Assembly: GCA_000622025.1 (NCBI GenBank)
Contig: KK211388.1
Span: 62,001 to 126,000 of the forward strand
Direction: 5' to 3'
DNA from: Lachnospiraceae bacterium AD3010
Lineage (GTDB): Bacteria; Bacillota; Clostridia; Lachnospirales; Lachnospiraceae
DNA: 64,000 bases
Part shown: piece by piece, positions 8,015-16,523 of the stretch
Layout: every line of letters starts with the position of its first letter
Position numbering within the stretch: the stretch's first letter is position 1
Notes under the pieces: generated by a model
Database searches by the model: none
What the model saw: the letters and a program-made list of their open reading frames with translations, nothing else
What the model was told of the DNA's origin: nothing
Position numbers and translations under genes: made by a program

Positions 8015-8772
8015 CAGATGCTCTCCTCTCCCTTACTTCCCGGTGCGAAATGAACGTCTCCGGGATATACGGCCTTCCTCTGCTGAAGCAGAAAAAACTT
8101 TCCCGCATTGCTCTCTAGATACTGATCCTTCGTTCCGAAAAAGATCCTGTCACCGATATGCAGGATATGACTCGCATACTTAACCGCGGATGAAATATCA
8201 TGGGATATCATTATTATGGATATACCCTCTTTATTAAGCTCCGATATGAGACTGTACATTCTCGATGTGACCACGGGATCAAGACCTGATACCGGCTCAT
8301 CTAAAAGGAGAATCTTCTTCGTTGCACATAGTGCTCTTGCAAGAAGGACTCTCTGCTGCTGTCCTCCCGAAAGCTCCCTGTAGCAGCGCCCGGAAAGAGA
8401 GAGTATCCCCATCCTCTCCATATTATCCCGGGCAAGCTTTTTTTCCTCCCGGTTGTAGAAAGGCCGGAATCCGCCTGCACCCTGACAGCCGGAGAGAACT
8501 ATCTCATAAACGGAAGCCGGAAAATCCTTCTGCACCACTGTCTGCTGCGGAAGATATCCTATCTCGTTTTCCTTAAGAGAATCTCCCTTTATTATCTGCC
8601 CGCTTATCGGCTCCTGAAGCTTCAGCAGTGTTTTCATAAGTGTGGTCTTGCCGGATCCGTTTTCTCCCACAACGCACAGATAGTCTCCGGCGTTCACAGA
8701 AAAATTCAAGCCCTTGACTATTACGTGTGAGCTGAAGCCCACCGAAAGATCCTTTACCGTAAGAAGTGCCAC
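8014..8772 (-). CDS. Metal ABC transporter ATP-binding protein (ZnuC/MntA type)
   Basis: 252 residues, single nucleotide-binding domain. Walker A is GENGSGKT (36-43), signature LSGGQQQRVLLARAL, Walker B ILLLDEP, H-loop MISHD. QEPISGQIIKG and the Q-loop segment GYLPQ are typical of ZnuC-like ATPases. The tail (VYPGDVHFAPGSKGEE) extends past the usual end. It is transcribed with the permease from a promoter at 9052-9080, so its leader includes the 172-bp hairpin-rich repeat. Confidence 0.9.
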   Translation of the reverse strand: MALLTVKDLSVGFSSHVIVKGLNFSVNAGDYLCVVGENGSGKTTLMKTLLKLQEPISGQIIKGDSLKENEIGYLPQQTVVQKDFPASVYEIVLSGCQGAGGFRPFYNREEKKLARDNMERMGILSLSGRCYRELSGGQQQRVLLARALCATKKILLLDEPVSGLDPVVTSRMYSLISELNKEGISIIMISHDISSAVKYASHILHIGDRIFFGTKDQYLESNAGKFFLLQQRKAVYPGDVHFAPGSKGEESI

Positions 8773-8848
8773 TTACCTTTCCTCCGAAACAAAGCATTGT
8801 AAGCTTTCGCCACCCGCACCGTTCCAATGACATTAAGTTAAGCATTTT

Positions 8849-9020
8849 GTCATCCTGAGCGCCAGCGACGCATATCCCACATCGGAGATGTGGGATGCCG
8901 CCCCGGCGAGGTTTATCCCACATCGAAGATGTGGGATACCACCCCGGCGAGGGGTTGCGAAGCAACAGAAAGGATCTTTCCGACCGGTTATAGAAGATTC
9001 TTCGCTTCGCTCAGAATGAC
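8849..9020. repeat. Composite inverted-repeat element, short copy (a)
   Basis: Begins GTCATCCTGAGCGCCAGCG and ends in the inverse motif CGCTTCGCTCAGAATGAC. Inside are two copies of a hairpin with arms ATCCCACATC and GATGTGGGAT, each followed by a CCCCGGCGAGG motif. Outer sequences (AATGACATTAAGTTAAG left, CTTAACGCCATTGG right) extend the inverted ends. Related copies occur near 21.3, 47.0 and 53.4 kb. It lacks the about 50-bp GTGCCAGTGGCAC module of the longer copies. Confidence 0.8.
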
Positions 9021-9051
9021 ACTAACTTAACGCCATTGGCACCGTTCTATT

Positions 9052-9080
9052 AGCATAATCAGCAACCGCGATTATGTCAA
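9052..9080 (-). promoter_or_regulatory. Promoter and operator-like dyad for the metal transporter
   Basis: TTGACA (9080-9075) and TATGCT (9057-9052), 17-bp spacing, minus strand. A 21-bp dyad (ATAATC-N9-GATTAT, 9055-9075) fills the spacer, a position expected of a metal repressor such as Zur or MntR; the sequence is not a consensus Zur box. Confidence 0.55.
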
Positions 9081-9131
9081 TTCTAATGATATAAGGCAGA
9101 AAGAAAGAGCTAAAGTTGTCTAAATTAATCA

Positions 9132-9160
9132 TTGATTTTTTGCCTTGTTTGCTATATCAT
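9132..9160 (+). promoter_or_regulatory. Promoter of the DUF6465-like gene
   Basis: TTGATT (9132-9137) and TATCAT (9155-9160), 17-bp spacing, followed by an AAGGAGGG ribosome site before the ATG at 9201. Confidence 0.65.
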
Positions 9161-9200
9161 AAGCGAAGTTGATTTCTTTTTGTTTTTTAAGGAGGGAATT

Positions 9201-9398
9201 ATGAAAGAAACTTTTGTCCTTCAGTTCGGCGGAAAAGATACCACAAAGGATGAATTAAAGAACACAGCAAAGAAGATCTTTACAGATGCCGGTAATAAGG
9301 TCTCTGATATAAAGAAGCTTGATCTTTATGTTCAGCCTGAAAACGGAAAGGTATACTACGTTATTAACGAGGACTTCAAGGGCGATTTCGATCTTTGA
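9201..9398 (+). CDS. Small DUF6465-like protein
   Basis: 65 residues, starting MKETFVLQFGGKDTTKDEL after AAGGAGGG at the ideal spacing; the frame is open upstream but without a ribosome site. The C-terminal half (KKLDLYVQPENGKVYYVINE, then DFKGDFDL) matches a small protein family common in Lachnospiraceae that I recall as DUF6465. Function unknown; soluble, no signal peptide. It is monocistronic, with its own promoter and a strong terminator. Confidence 0.8.
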   Translation: MKETFVLQFGGKDTTKDELKNTAKKIFTDAGNKVSDIKKLDLYVQPENGKVYYVINEDFKGDFDL

Positions 9399-9427
9399 TC
9401 TGTTGACGGGTTGTAAATTAAAGAATT

Positions 9428-9457
9428 CGGGCAGGAATCATTCCTGCCCGTTTTTTT
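9428..9457 (+). terminator. Rho-independent terminator of the small DUF6465-like gene
   Basis: Near-perfect palindrome with arms CGGGCAGGAAT and ATTCCTGCCCG followed by seven T residues, 30 bp after the stop. It abuts the stop of the convergent kinase gene. Confidence 0.9.
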
Positions 9458-10100
9458 ACATTCCGTTTTCTTTTGATCTCTGGTGTTCCACTATCTTTTC
9501 ATAAATATCTTCGAATGAAATATCTGAAAAATCACTTACATCCACCGGGATCCTTACCCCCAGAGCGATATCATAATCCTTGTGAGCAATACCGGAGGTA
9601 AACTCCTCAAAATCCGGCACCTTCTTTTCCCTGCTTAATAGCGACGGATCATAATCCTCTATGTGATAACGGCTTAAAAGATGTCCCGGATGCCTCTTCC
9701 CGTCGTTTCTCGTAATGAAACGCTCATAAACCGTCTTCATATCGGTATAGAGAAGAACAGTCGCCGCATCATAGCTGTATTTCTCAATGAGTTCCAGAAG
9801 CTTCGGCCTGTGTCTCTGATAAAAGGGATATTCGATAAGGATTGTCTTATCCTCCCACATAGCCTTCTTTAAGATCAGATAGAATTCCTCCAGTGAAAAG
9901 CTGTTCAGTCTGTCCTTATCTGCCTCATCATCAAAGCCGAACCTGTCGAATTCCTTCTCCTTGACCTCGTCATAGCTTATTCTTTCGATATCCGGGTCAT
10001 CGAGAAAATCAAGAAGCCTGTCCGCTATCCCGCTCTTTCCCGTACCGGGTCCCCCGGTGATGATGATAAGAAGCCTTTTTTCCGGAAACTGTTTTTTCAT
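9456..10100 (-). CDS. P-loop kinase-like NTPase, last gene of the sugar operon
   Basis: 214 residues with Walker A GGPGTGKSG near the N terminus and a small-molecule kinase layout (AAA_33 or uridine-kinase-like): LIEYPFYQRHRPKL and ERFITRNDGKRHPGH could be the substrate and lid segments. It follows the aldolase gene by five bases, so it is probably co-expressed with the sugar operon. The substrate is unknown; a sugar or sugar phosphate would fit the context but nothing in the sequence proves it. Confidence 0.7.
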   Translation of the reverse strand: MKKQFPEKRLLIIITGGPGTGKSGIADRLLDFLDDPDIERISYDEVKEKEFDRFGFDDEADKDRLNSFSLEEFYLILKKAMWEDKTILIEYPFYQRHRPKLLELIEKYSYDAATVLLYTDMKTVYERFITRNDGKRHPGHLLSRYHIEDYDPSLLSREKKVPDFEEFTSGIAHKDYDIALGVRIPVDVSDFSDISFEDIYEKIVEHQRSKENGM

Positions 10101-10105
10101 CGTCC

Positions 10106-11047
10106 TTAATACAGGCTCTTAAGCACTGCTTCCGACTTGCCTGCGCAATTAAAGAGTTCGCTTTTACTTGCGATCTCATCGGCTATTGCTTTTCTGCCGG
10201 GACCGACTATCTTCCGAGGATCATATTCATCCTCAGGAAGCGTCCTTATAGCCTCTCTTACCGCATCCGTATATACCTTCTTTAATCCGGTTCCCACGTT
10301 GATCTTACTCATTCCCATTTCAACGCATTTCTTAAAATCTTCATCGGGAACACCGGTGCCTCCATGAAGAACCAGTGCCGTATCGGTTTTTTCCCTGATC
10401 TCCTTAAGAAGATCAAAGCGGATCTTCGGAGCAGCCTTGTAGAATCCATGCGCTGTACCTATAGCCACCGCGAGCGCGTCTATGCCCGTTTTCTCCACAA
10501 ACTCCGGAACAAGAGCCGGATCTGTATATGCCTTCAGGGCATCCTCCTCGGAAACGCTTATATTGTCCTCATGTCCCGCAAGCATGCCAAGCTCCGCTTC
10601 GACAGAGCAGCCGTCTATTCCTCTGGGACTGTGTTTATGTGCGAAATCAGCTATCTCCTTTGACTTTGCAATGTTTACCTCAAATTCCTCCTGGGAAGCA
10701 TCTATCATTACATTGGTAAAGCCAACCGTCACCGCATGCTTTATCATCTCAAGGTCAGTGGCGTGGTCAAGATGAAGTACCATCGGCACCTCCGGATACT
10801 GCCTTGAAATACCCTTAGCCGTGTCAGCGACGAGTTCCAGTGACCCGATATACTTAAGGGCTCCAAGTGAAAGCATAAGTATGACCGGTGCCTTCTTTTC
10901 CCTGGCTCCCTGAACTATTCCGACCATCTCGGGAATCGTACTGAAATTATAAGCACCCACGGCATATCTTTCCTTCGGGTCAAAGGATGTATCCAGTGCT
11001 TTCTTAAGCGAATCCGCCATAGCCTGCTTCATAGTGATCAAAGGCAT
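10106..11047 (-). CDS. Class II ketose-bisphosphate aldolase
   Basis: 313 residues, zinc-dependent FbaA/GatY family. Metal ligands are visible in HLDHATD, VEAELG, GTAHGFY and VLHGGTG; the NVGTG phosphate-binding motif follows. It splits fructose-1,6- or tagatose-1,6-bisphosphate into two trioses. In this operon it would act after the PfkB kinase; the exact ketose cannot be told from sequence alone. GAAGGAGG precedes the ATG. Confidence 0.9.
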   Translation of the reverse strand: MPLITMKQAMADSLKKALDTSFDPKERYAVGAYNFSTIPEMVGIVQGAREKKAPVILMLSLGALKYIGSLELVADTAKGISRQYPEVPMVLHLDHATDLEMIKHAVTVGFTNVMIDASQEEFEVNIAKSKEIADFAHKHSPRGIDGCSVEAELGMLAGHEDNISVSEEDALKAYTDPALVPEFVEKTGIDALAVAIGTAHGFYKAAPKIRFDLLKEIREKTDTALVLHGGTGVPDEDFKKCVEMGMSKINVGTGLKKVYTDAVREAIRTLPEDEYDPRKIVGPGRKAIADEIASKSELFNCAGKSEAVLKSLY

Positions 11048-11066
11048 ATTTTTTCCTCCTTCAAAA

Positions 11067-12032
11067 TCAATCCTTCAAAAATTCCTTTATCAAACAATAT
11101 GCACCGTAGACAACTACCTTGTCATTAAGCTCGGAGAACCTTATCCTGTCCGGCGACACCGGGCTTACTGCGCATCTCTCTATGGTCCGTAGCATTTCAT
11201 CATAGAACCATTTCCTTAGATGTGTTATCCCGCCGCCGAGGACAAAGACCTCCGGATCCAGGAGATTAAAGTAATTTGCCAGACCGATGCCAAGATATCT
11301 GCCTTCTTCTCTTAAGAATGAAAGAGCATATCCGTCTCCCTCTTCGGCCGCTTTCCCGAGGATCTTTCCGCTGACATGTTCCTTATCATAGGAGATATCT
11401 TCAAAGGCAAGGGAACGTATACCCTTATCTATATCCCGGCGCATCCTTGTATTCATTGCCGTGCCTGAAGCATAGAGCTCGAGGCAGCCGTTTGAACCAC
11501 AGTTACAGGGTATACCGTTCATATCTATGGACATATGCCCAAGCTCACCGGCAGATCCGGTAAAGCCGCGGTATACCTCACCGTTTAGGACTATGCCTCC
11601 GCCGCAGCCGGTACTCACCGTCATATAGACCACACTCCGGGCACCTTTTGCGACTCCAAGCCTCTGCTCCGCAAGTGCCCCCAGATTTCCGTCATTATCG
11701 AGTCTTACCGGAACAGCGAATTCCTTCTCAAGCTCGGGTCCCAGAGGGAAATCCTTCCATCCCATCAGCGGTACATTAATTATCACCCCTGATTCGTGAT
11801 CCAAAGGACCCGGCGCAGCAACGCCTATTCCCTTTATCTCCTTAATATCGATCCCGGTTTTCTGAAGTACCTCTCTGCCGGCAGCTACAGTATTCTGAAA
11901 TACCGCATCACAGCCCTCATATGTCTTTGACGGAACTACCAGAAAGCAGTCCCCTTCCGGCTCTCCCTTTTCGGAAAAAACCGCAGCGGTCGTCTTTGTG
12001 CCGCCTATATCAAGTATTAAATAATAGCCCAT
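11067..12032 (-). CDS. ROK-family sugar kinase
   Basis: 321 residues. The N-terminal ATP motif is LDIGGTKTTAAVF, and the zinc-binding ROK signature is in CNCGSNGCLELYASG, with GELGHMSID just before it. ROK kinases phosphorylate glucose, fructose, allose, N-acetylmannosamine and similar sugars. An adjacent GTG (12035) could also serve as start; the ribosome site is weak and overlaps the permease stop, suggesting coupled translation. The neighbouring RbsABC-type importer and AlsE-like epimerase recall the E. coli allose operon, where the ROK protein AlsK is the kinase. Confidence 0.87.
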   Translation of the reverse strand: MGYYLILDIGGTKTTAAVFSEKGEPEGDCFLVVPSKTYEGCDAVFQNTVAAGREVLQKTGIDIKEIKGIGVAAPGPLDHESGVIINVPLMGWKDFPLGPELEKEFAVPVRLDNDGNLGALAEQRLGVAKGARSVVYMTVSTGCGGGIVLNGEVYRGFTGSAGELGHMSIDMNGIPCNCGSNGCLELYASGTAMNTRMRRDIDKGIRSLAFEDISYDKEHVSGKILGKAAEEGDGYALSFLREEGRYLGIGLANYFNLLDPEVFVLGGGITHLRKWFYDEMLRTIERCAVSPVSPDRIRFSELNDKVVVYGAYCLIKEFLKD

Positions 12033-12035
12033 CAC

Positions 12036-13025
12036 TTACCTGTTCTGTGCTTTCTTCTGAGCCATATCAAGAACAACGGCAAGGATTATGATGCAGCCGA
12101 TAACCACATTCTGCCAGTATGAGTAGATCTGCAGAAGATCCATTCCTGTTTTGATGACAGCGATTACCGCACAGCCGAACATTGCGCGGGCAACGGAGCC
12201 GGAACCTCCGGAAAGGGATGTTCCTCCGAGAACCGTCGACGCGATGGCGAACATTTCATAGGTATTTCCTGCGTTGGGCTGTCCGTTCTGGAGCTTTGAT
12301 GCAATGCAGACTCCGCAGAGTCCTGCAGTCACGCCGCAGAGAATATGGCTTATCAGAGTGACCTTACGCACATTGATACCGCTAAGGTGAGCAACGCTCT
12401 TATTACTGCCGACTGCGAATACGTGACGTCCGAATATGGTCTGTGAAAGAAGTATATGCATTGCAGCCACAACTATTACCGTAAAGATAACGATAACCGG
12501 TACAGAGCCGTTAGGCATGCCTGCGGTGGGAAGGACTCTCTTTGCTCCGAGAAAGGCGAAGCTGTCTGCGAGACCGTAAACCGGCTGTCCTCCGGTCATA
12601 ATAAAGGCAACACCTCTTAAGGCCGTCATGGTCGAAAGTGTACAGATCATCGGGATAACGTCCAGATATGCGATCAGTACTCCGTTAATAAGACCGCAGA
12701 TACATCCCACAACAACACCTGTGACTATCAGAAGCACAATGGCAAAGGGTACGTTCATATTCGGGAACATAAGACCCGCATATGCAGCGACTATGCCCGC
12801 TACTCCGGCTACCGAGCCTACGGAGATATCGATTCCTCCGAGAATGATAACGTAGGTGAGTCCGGAAGCCAGAAGTGCATTTGTACACATCTGGGATAAG
12901 ATATTACTTATATTTCTGGAACTGAAGAAAGTACTGCTGGCGATACCGAAGCCGATACATAGAAGTATCAGAACGACAACGACAACGTTTTCACTTATTA
13001 ATTTTTTGATCTTTGAACTATTCAT
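12036..13025 (-). CDS. Sugar ABC transporter permease (RbsC type)
   Basis: 329 residues with eight to ten hydrophobic membrane segments, BPD_transp_2 family. GLTYVIILGGIDISVGSVAG and FGRHVFAVGSNKSVAHLSGI are the conserved RbsC-family blocks. Start at 13025 (MNSSKIKKL), with GGGAGG five bases upstream; nine extra codons open in frame lack a ribosome site. It dimerises in the membrane beneath the double ATPase encoded just upstream. Confidence 0.92.
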   Translation of the reverse strand: MNSSKIKKLISENVVVVVLILLCIGFGIASSTFFSSRNISNILSQMCTNALLASGLTYVIILGGIDISVGSVAGVAGIVAAYAGLMFPNMNVPFAIVLLIVTGVVVGCICGLINGVLIAYLDVIPMICTLSTMTALRGVAFIMTGGQPVYGLADSFAFLGAKRVLPTAGMPNGSVPVIVIFTVIVVAAMHILLSQTIFGRHVFAVGSNKSVAHLSGINVRKVTLISHILCGVTAGLCGVCIASKLQNGQPNAGNTYEMFAIASTVLGGTSLSGGSGSVARAMFGCAVIAVIKTGMDLLQIYSYWQNVVIGCIIILAVVLDMAQKKAQNR

Positions 13026-13048
13026 CCTAACCTCCCGTGTCACCTGTC

Positions 13049-14548
13049 TCACGATGCCTCTGTCGTGATACTTGCAAGTCCTATCAGTGACTGTTCATTT
13101 ATCTCTTCCTCGGACAGCTCTCCGCTTATCTTACCTTCCCTCATTACGATAACCCTGTCTGCCACACCGATTATCTCGGGCATTTCCGAAGAGATCATTA
13201 TTATTGCTCCCCCGTTCTCCACAAAATCATGCATCAGAGCATAGAATTCGGAACGGGCATTTACGTCAATACCTCTGGTAGGCTCATCCAGTATCAGTAT
13301 ATTGGAATCCGCCGCGAGCCATTTCCCTAGTATGACCTTCTGCTGGTTACCGCCGGAAAGAGTATTCAATATGGTATACATATCCGGCGCCTTAACCTTC
13401 AGCTTATCCATGTATTCCTTTGCAACCTTCCGCTCCCATGCCTTGTTTACAAAGCCCAGGGCCTTTGCGTGTGCGGGGAGACTGGGAAGTGATGTATTCT
13501 CCACTATATTCTTCGCAAGGAGAAGACCCGTCCTTCTTCTGTCCTCTGTAACAAGACCTATATTATGTGCTATGGCCTTGCTGGGATTGTCAAGGGTCAC
13601 TTCCTTTCCTTCAACGAAGATCTTTCCTTCATCTATATGCGTCGCTCCGAAGATCGCTTCCATGACCTCCGTGCGGCCTGCACCCACCAGTCCTGAGAAG
13701 CCGAGTATCTCCCCCGCATAGGCGGTAAAGTTAATGTCCTCGAATACTCCCTTTCTGGTAAGATGCTCGACACGTAGCATCTCCCTTCCTCTGGTGTGCT
13801 TATGCTTATTGTAATAATCGCCCATTTCACGGCCGACCATGCTGTTTACTATCTGCTTCTCCGTCACCTCGCCAACCATCATGGTATCGACCTTGCAGCC
13901 ATCTCTTAAGACGGTGACACGCTCGCAGATCATCGTCAGCTCTTTAAGCCGGTGTGTGATGTAAATAAGCGCTACATTCTTTTCCTTTAATATCCTTACC
14001 TGAGTGAACAGGGCTTCTATCTCATGCTCTGAAAGAGAAGACGTAGGCTCATCCATGATAACGACCTTTGCGTTCTGGGATATGACCTTTGCTATCTCTA
14101 TCATCTGCTGCTGTGCAGCATTCAGGCTTCCCGCGATCTCGGTCGCCTTCAGATTGACCTTCATAAAATCAAGGATGTCCTGAGTTTCCCTGTTCATTCT
14201 GGCTTTGTCCAGAAAGCCGCTCTTTTTCTTTATTTCTCTTCCAAGCCATACATTTTCTGCAACCGTTAGATCCTTCGCAATGCTGAGCTCCTGATGGATA
14301 ACGGCTATACCGGCATCAATTGCCTGTCCCGGATTTGTAAATTCAACCTCTTTGCCTTCATATATCACACTTCCCTCAGTCGGAGAATATACACCGGAAA
14401 TGATCTTTATAAGAGTGGATTTTCCTGCTCCGTTCTCACCAACCAGTGTATGAACCTCACCGGGATAGAAATCTATGGATACGTCAGTCAGGGCTTTTAC
14501 ACCCGGAAAAACCTTACTTATGTTCTTTACCTGTAAAATAGGTTCCAT
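13049..14548 (-). CDS. Sugar ABC transporter double ATPase (RbsA/MglA type)
   Basis: 499 residues with two nucleotide-binding domains. Domain 1: GENGAGKSTL, degenerate signature LNAAQQQMIEIAK, Walker B VVIMDEPTSSLS. Domain 2: FSGLVGAGRTE in place of Walker A, as usual in this family, signature LSGGNQQKVILGKWLA, and LILDEPTRGIDV. It powers a CUT2-class monosaccharide importer with the binding protein and permease on either side. Confidence 0.93.
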   Translation of the reverse strand: MEPILQVKNISKVFPGVKALTDVSIDFYPGEVHTLVGENGAGKSTLIKIISGVYSPTEGSVIYEGKEVEFTNPGQAIDAGIAVIHQELSIAKDLTVAENVWLGREIKKKSGFLDKARMNRETQDILDFMKVNLKATEIAGSLNAAQQQMIEIAKVISQNAKVVIMDEPTSSLSEHEIEALFTQVRILKEKNVALIYITHRLKELTMICERVTVLRDGCKVDTMMVGEVTEKQIVNSMVGREMGDYYNKHKHTRGREMLRVEHLTRKGVFEDINFTAYAGEILGFSGLVGAGRTEVMEAIFGATHIDEGKIFVEGKEVTLDNPSKAIAHNIGLVTEDRRRTGLLLAKNIVENTSLPSLPAHAKALGFVNKAWERKVAKEYMDKLKVKAPDMYTILNTLSGGNQQKVILGKWLAADSNILILDEPTRGIDVNARSEFYALMHDFVENGGAIIMISSEMPEIIGVADRVIVMREGKISGELSEEEINEQSLIGLASITTEAS

Positions 14549-14570
14549 TCAAATCCTCCAGATTACTTCC

Positions 14571-14608
14571 AAAAAACCGTCCGGACAGATCCGGTCCGCC
14601 CGGACGGT
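14571..14608 (-). terminator. Intra-operon terminator between binding protein and ATPase genes
   Basis: Perfect 9-bp stem (ACCGTCCGG / CCGGACGGT) followed by six T residues on the minus strand, 70 bp past the binding-protein stop. Partial termination here would give more binding protein than membrane components. Confidence 0.75.
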
Positions 14609-14633
14609 CTTTCTATGGATGATCAGATCTCCC

Positions 14634-14658
14634 GGAAAACGCCTGATATGCGTTTTCC
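14634..14658 (-). other. Second stem-loop in the binding-protein 3' UTR
   Basis: Perfect 9-bp inverted repeat GGAAAACGC / GCGTTTTCC with a 7-nt loop and no T tract, upstream of the terminator in transcription order. It may protect the binding-protein mRNA from 3' exonucleases. Confidence 0.5.
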
Positions 14659-14677
14659 CTGTACTGAATGAGCTTTA

Positions 14678-15748
14678 TCACTCAGCAGCGTTTTCCTCTG
14701 TGATGATGTAAGGAGCGATGAAGATCTTCTTATCAGTTACCGTTCCCTCGGTCATGAACTGGATCATCTCGTCAACTATCCTGGAACCGATCTCCTTAGG
14801 ATTCTGTGAGATCTCGGATACCCAGTACTTTCCGTTTTCAGGGCTTAAGATAGCTTCCTTTGCTTCAGGGTTTCCGTCGAATCCGATGATCAGACAATCG
14901 GAACCTGCTGCCTTTATAGCTGCAAGAGCACCTGTAGCTGCAGGATCACCAACTGTAAATACAGCCTTTACCTCAGGGTTGGTTGTAAGGATGTTCTCCA
15001 TGATCTTCTGTGCTTCATTGGCATCACCCTTGTAATCATAACCGGTAAGAACCTTCCTGTCCTTGCCTTCGAGAACCTCGAGACATCCGTCTTCCCTGTC
15101 CTTGCAGGATGAAGCTGTGGGATATCCGATTATGGCAACTGTATCGCCATCGCCTGTCAGACGGAGAAGCTCCTGTCCGCCGAGACGTCCACCCTCAACG
15201 TTATCAGTTCCAACGAAGCAGTTGATGGCATCTGACTCAGATGTGCAGTCGAATGTGAACATCTTTACGCCGTCAGCGTCTGCATTCTCGATAGCGGGCT
15301 TAACACCTGCGGCATCGTTGCAGGCAAGAGCTATAGCGTTGCAGCCGTCTGCTGTAAGGGTTTCAACCTTCTGAGTTGCGATAACGGGATCAAGACTTGC
15401 ATCAAGAACCGTGTACTGATCGCTGTTAAGACCCTTTGCTTCGCACTCAGCCTCAATACCCTGCTGGATGAGCTGATAGAAGGTGTGCTCGAAAGATCCT
15501 ACTACGAAACCGAACTTAAGAGAAGAAAGATCTGCGCCTCCTGCACTCTCCTCTGCTGCGGGTGCAGCTTCCTCTGCAGGTGCAGCTTCTTCTGCTGCAG
15601 GTTTAGCTTCCTCAGCGGGTGCAGCTTCCTCTGCTGCAGGTGCTTCAGCGGCGGGTGCTGCGGGTGCCGGAGCTGCTGCTCCGCCGCAGGCTGCCAGTGA
15701 AACAGCCATCATCGCTGAAAGAATAGTTGCCAATAACTTTTTAACCAT
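14678..15748 (-). CDS. Sugar ABC transporter substrate-binding lipoprotein (RbsB type)
   Basis: 356 residues. The signal peptide MVKKLLATILSAMMAVSLAA ends at lipobox cysteine AAC-G. It is followed by a long Ala/Pro/Glu-rich tether (about residues 24-68, repeating AEEAAPAEE-like units), then a type I periplasmic-binding fold (LKFGFVVGSFEHTFYQ, DADGVKMFTFDC, VGTDNVEGG). Start at 15748 has AGGAGG seven bases upstream; 18 earlier codons in the frame overlap the ribosome site. It captures a monosaccharide at the outer membrane face for the permease and ATPase encoded downstream. Confidence 0.92.
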   Translation of the reverse strand: MVKKLLATILSAMMAVSLAACGGAAAPAPAAPAAEAPAAEEAAPAEEAKPAAEEAAPAEEAAPAAEESAGGADLSSLKFGFVVGSFEHTFYQLIQQGIEAECEAKGLNSDQYTVLDASLDPVIATQKVETLTADGCNAIALACNDAAGVKPAIENADADGVKMFTFDCTSESDAINCFVGTDNVEGGRLGGQELLRLTGDGDTVAIIGYPTASSCKDREDGCLEVLEGKDRKVLTGYDYKGDANEAQKIMENILTTNPEVKAVFTVGDPAATGALAAIKAAGSDCLIIGFDGNPEAKEAILSPENGKYWVSEISQNPKEIGSRIVDEMIQFMTEGTVTDKKIFIAPYIITEENAAE

Positions 15749-15836
15749 TTTCATTCCTCCTTTTGCCTTTTTCAGGCTGATTGAATTTATAATCCGGCCC
15801 ATCTGCCAAATTATTGTAACTTATGTACCCTTTTCC

Positions 15837-16523
15837 TCAGTCTGCTGCAGGCGGGTACTCGGTGCAAAGAAGCCTGTAAGCGGGCTCGTCCTCTTCTATT
15901 GTGGGAAAGCGTCCGAAGGGCTCCTTGAAACGGTTATCCGTATCATCATCATTACACATGGAAACCTCACCTATAAGTGCGGGTCCTCCCTTTGGAATGT
16001 AGAATTCATGATACAGATAGGGGTAAAGTGTGAAGCTCTCTCCCGGCTTCAGCACGGCTTCGGAACCTGCCTTTAACCTGAACTGTCTGCCGTCCTTCAT
16101 GATGAGTACATCGCTGTCTTCAAATTCCTCTGTTTCCTTATTTGCGTTATAGAATCTGAAAACCACGTCATTTCCTCCCCTGTTAATAATGTCTTCCATC
16201 TTGTTCCAGTGGAAATGCATCGGGGAGATCTGACCGGAATCGCACATCATGATCTTTTCCGCATAGGGCTTTTTATACTTATCCTTCATCTTTACGTTCC
16301 CGTTTCGTATGGTTATAAGCGCAAGCCCCAGGGTATCGAAATGTCCTTCACCGTAATCGGTGACATCCCATCCCAGCTTATTATCCCTTATCTCATCATA
16401 CTCATGTCCCTTGGTCTTCCATTCCTCGGGAGTAAAGCTGAGAAAAGGCGGTAATAAGAATCTGTGCTCATCCAGGAGATCCTCAAACTTTTTGATAACT
16501 GCATTGATTTCTGATCTTTTCAT
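15837..16523 (-). CDS. D-lyxose ketol-isomerase family sugar isomerase
   Basis: 228 residues, cupin fold. The metal site is readable: H103 and H105 in PMHFHW, E110, and H172 in YLYHEFY. The family interconverts D-lyxose and D-xylulose, and often D-mannose and D-fructose (family knowledge). It overlaps the upstream DUF4432 gene by four bases (ATGA). With a fructokinase-like PfkB and aldolase in the same operon, it may feed an aldose into the ketose branch as free sugar. Confidence 0.87.
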   Translation of the reverse strand: MKRSEINAVIKKFEDLLDEHRFLLPPFLSFTPEEWKTKGHEYDEIRDNKLGWDVTDYGEGHFDTLGLALITIRNGNVKMKDKYKKPYAEKIMMCDSGQISPMHFHWNKMEDIINRGGNDVVFRFYNANKETEEFEDSDVLIMKDGRQFRLKAGSEAVLKPGESFTLYPYLYHEFYIPKGGPALIGEVSMCNDDDTDNRFKEPFGRFPTIEEDEPAYRLLCTEYPPAAD

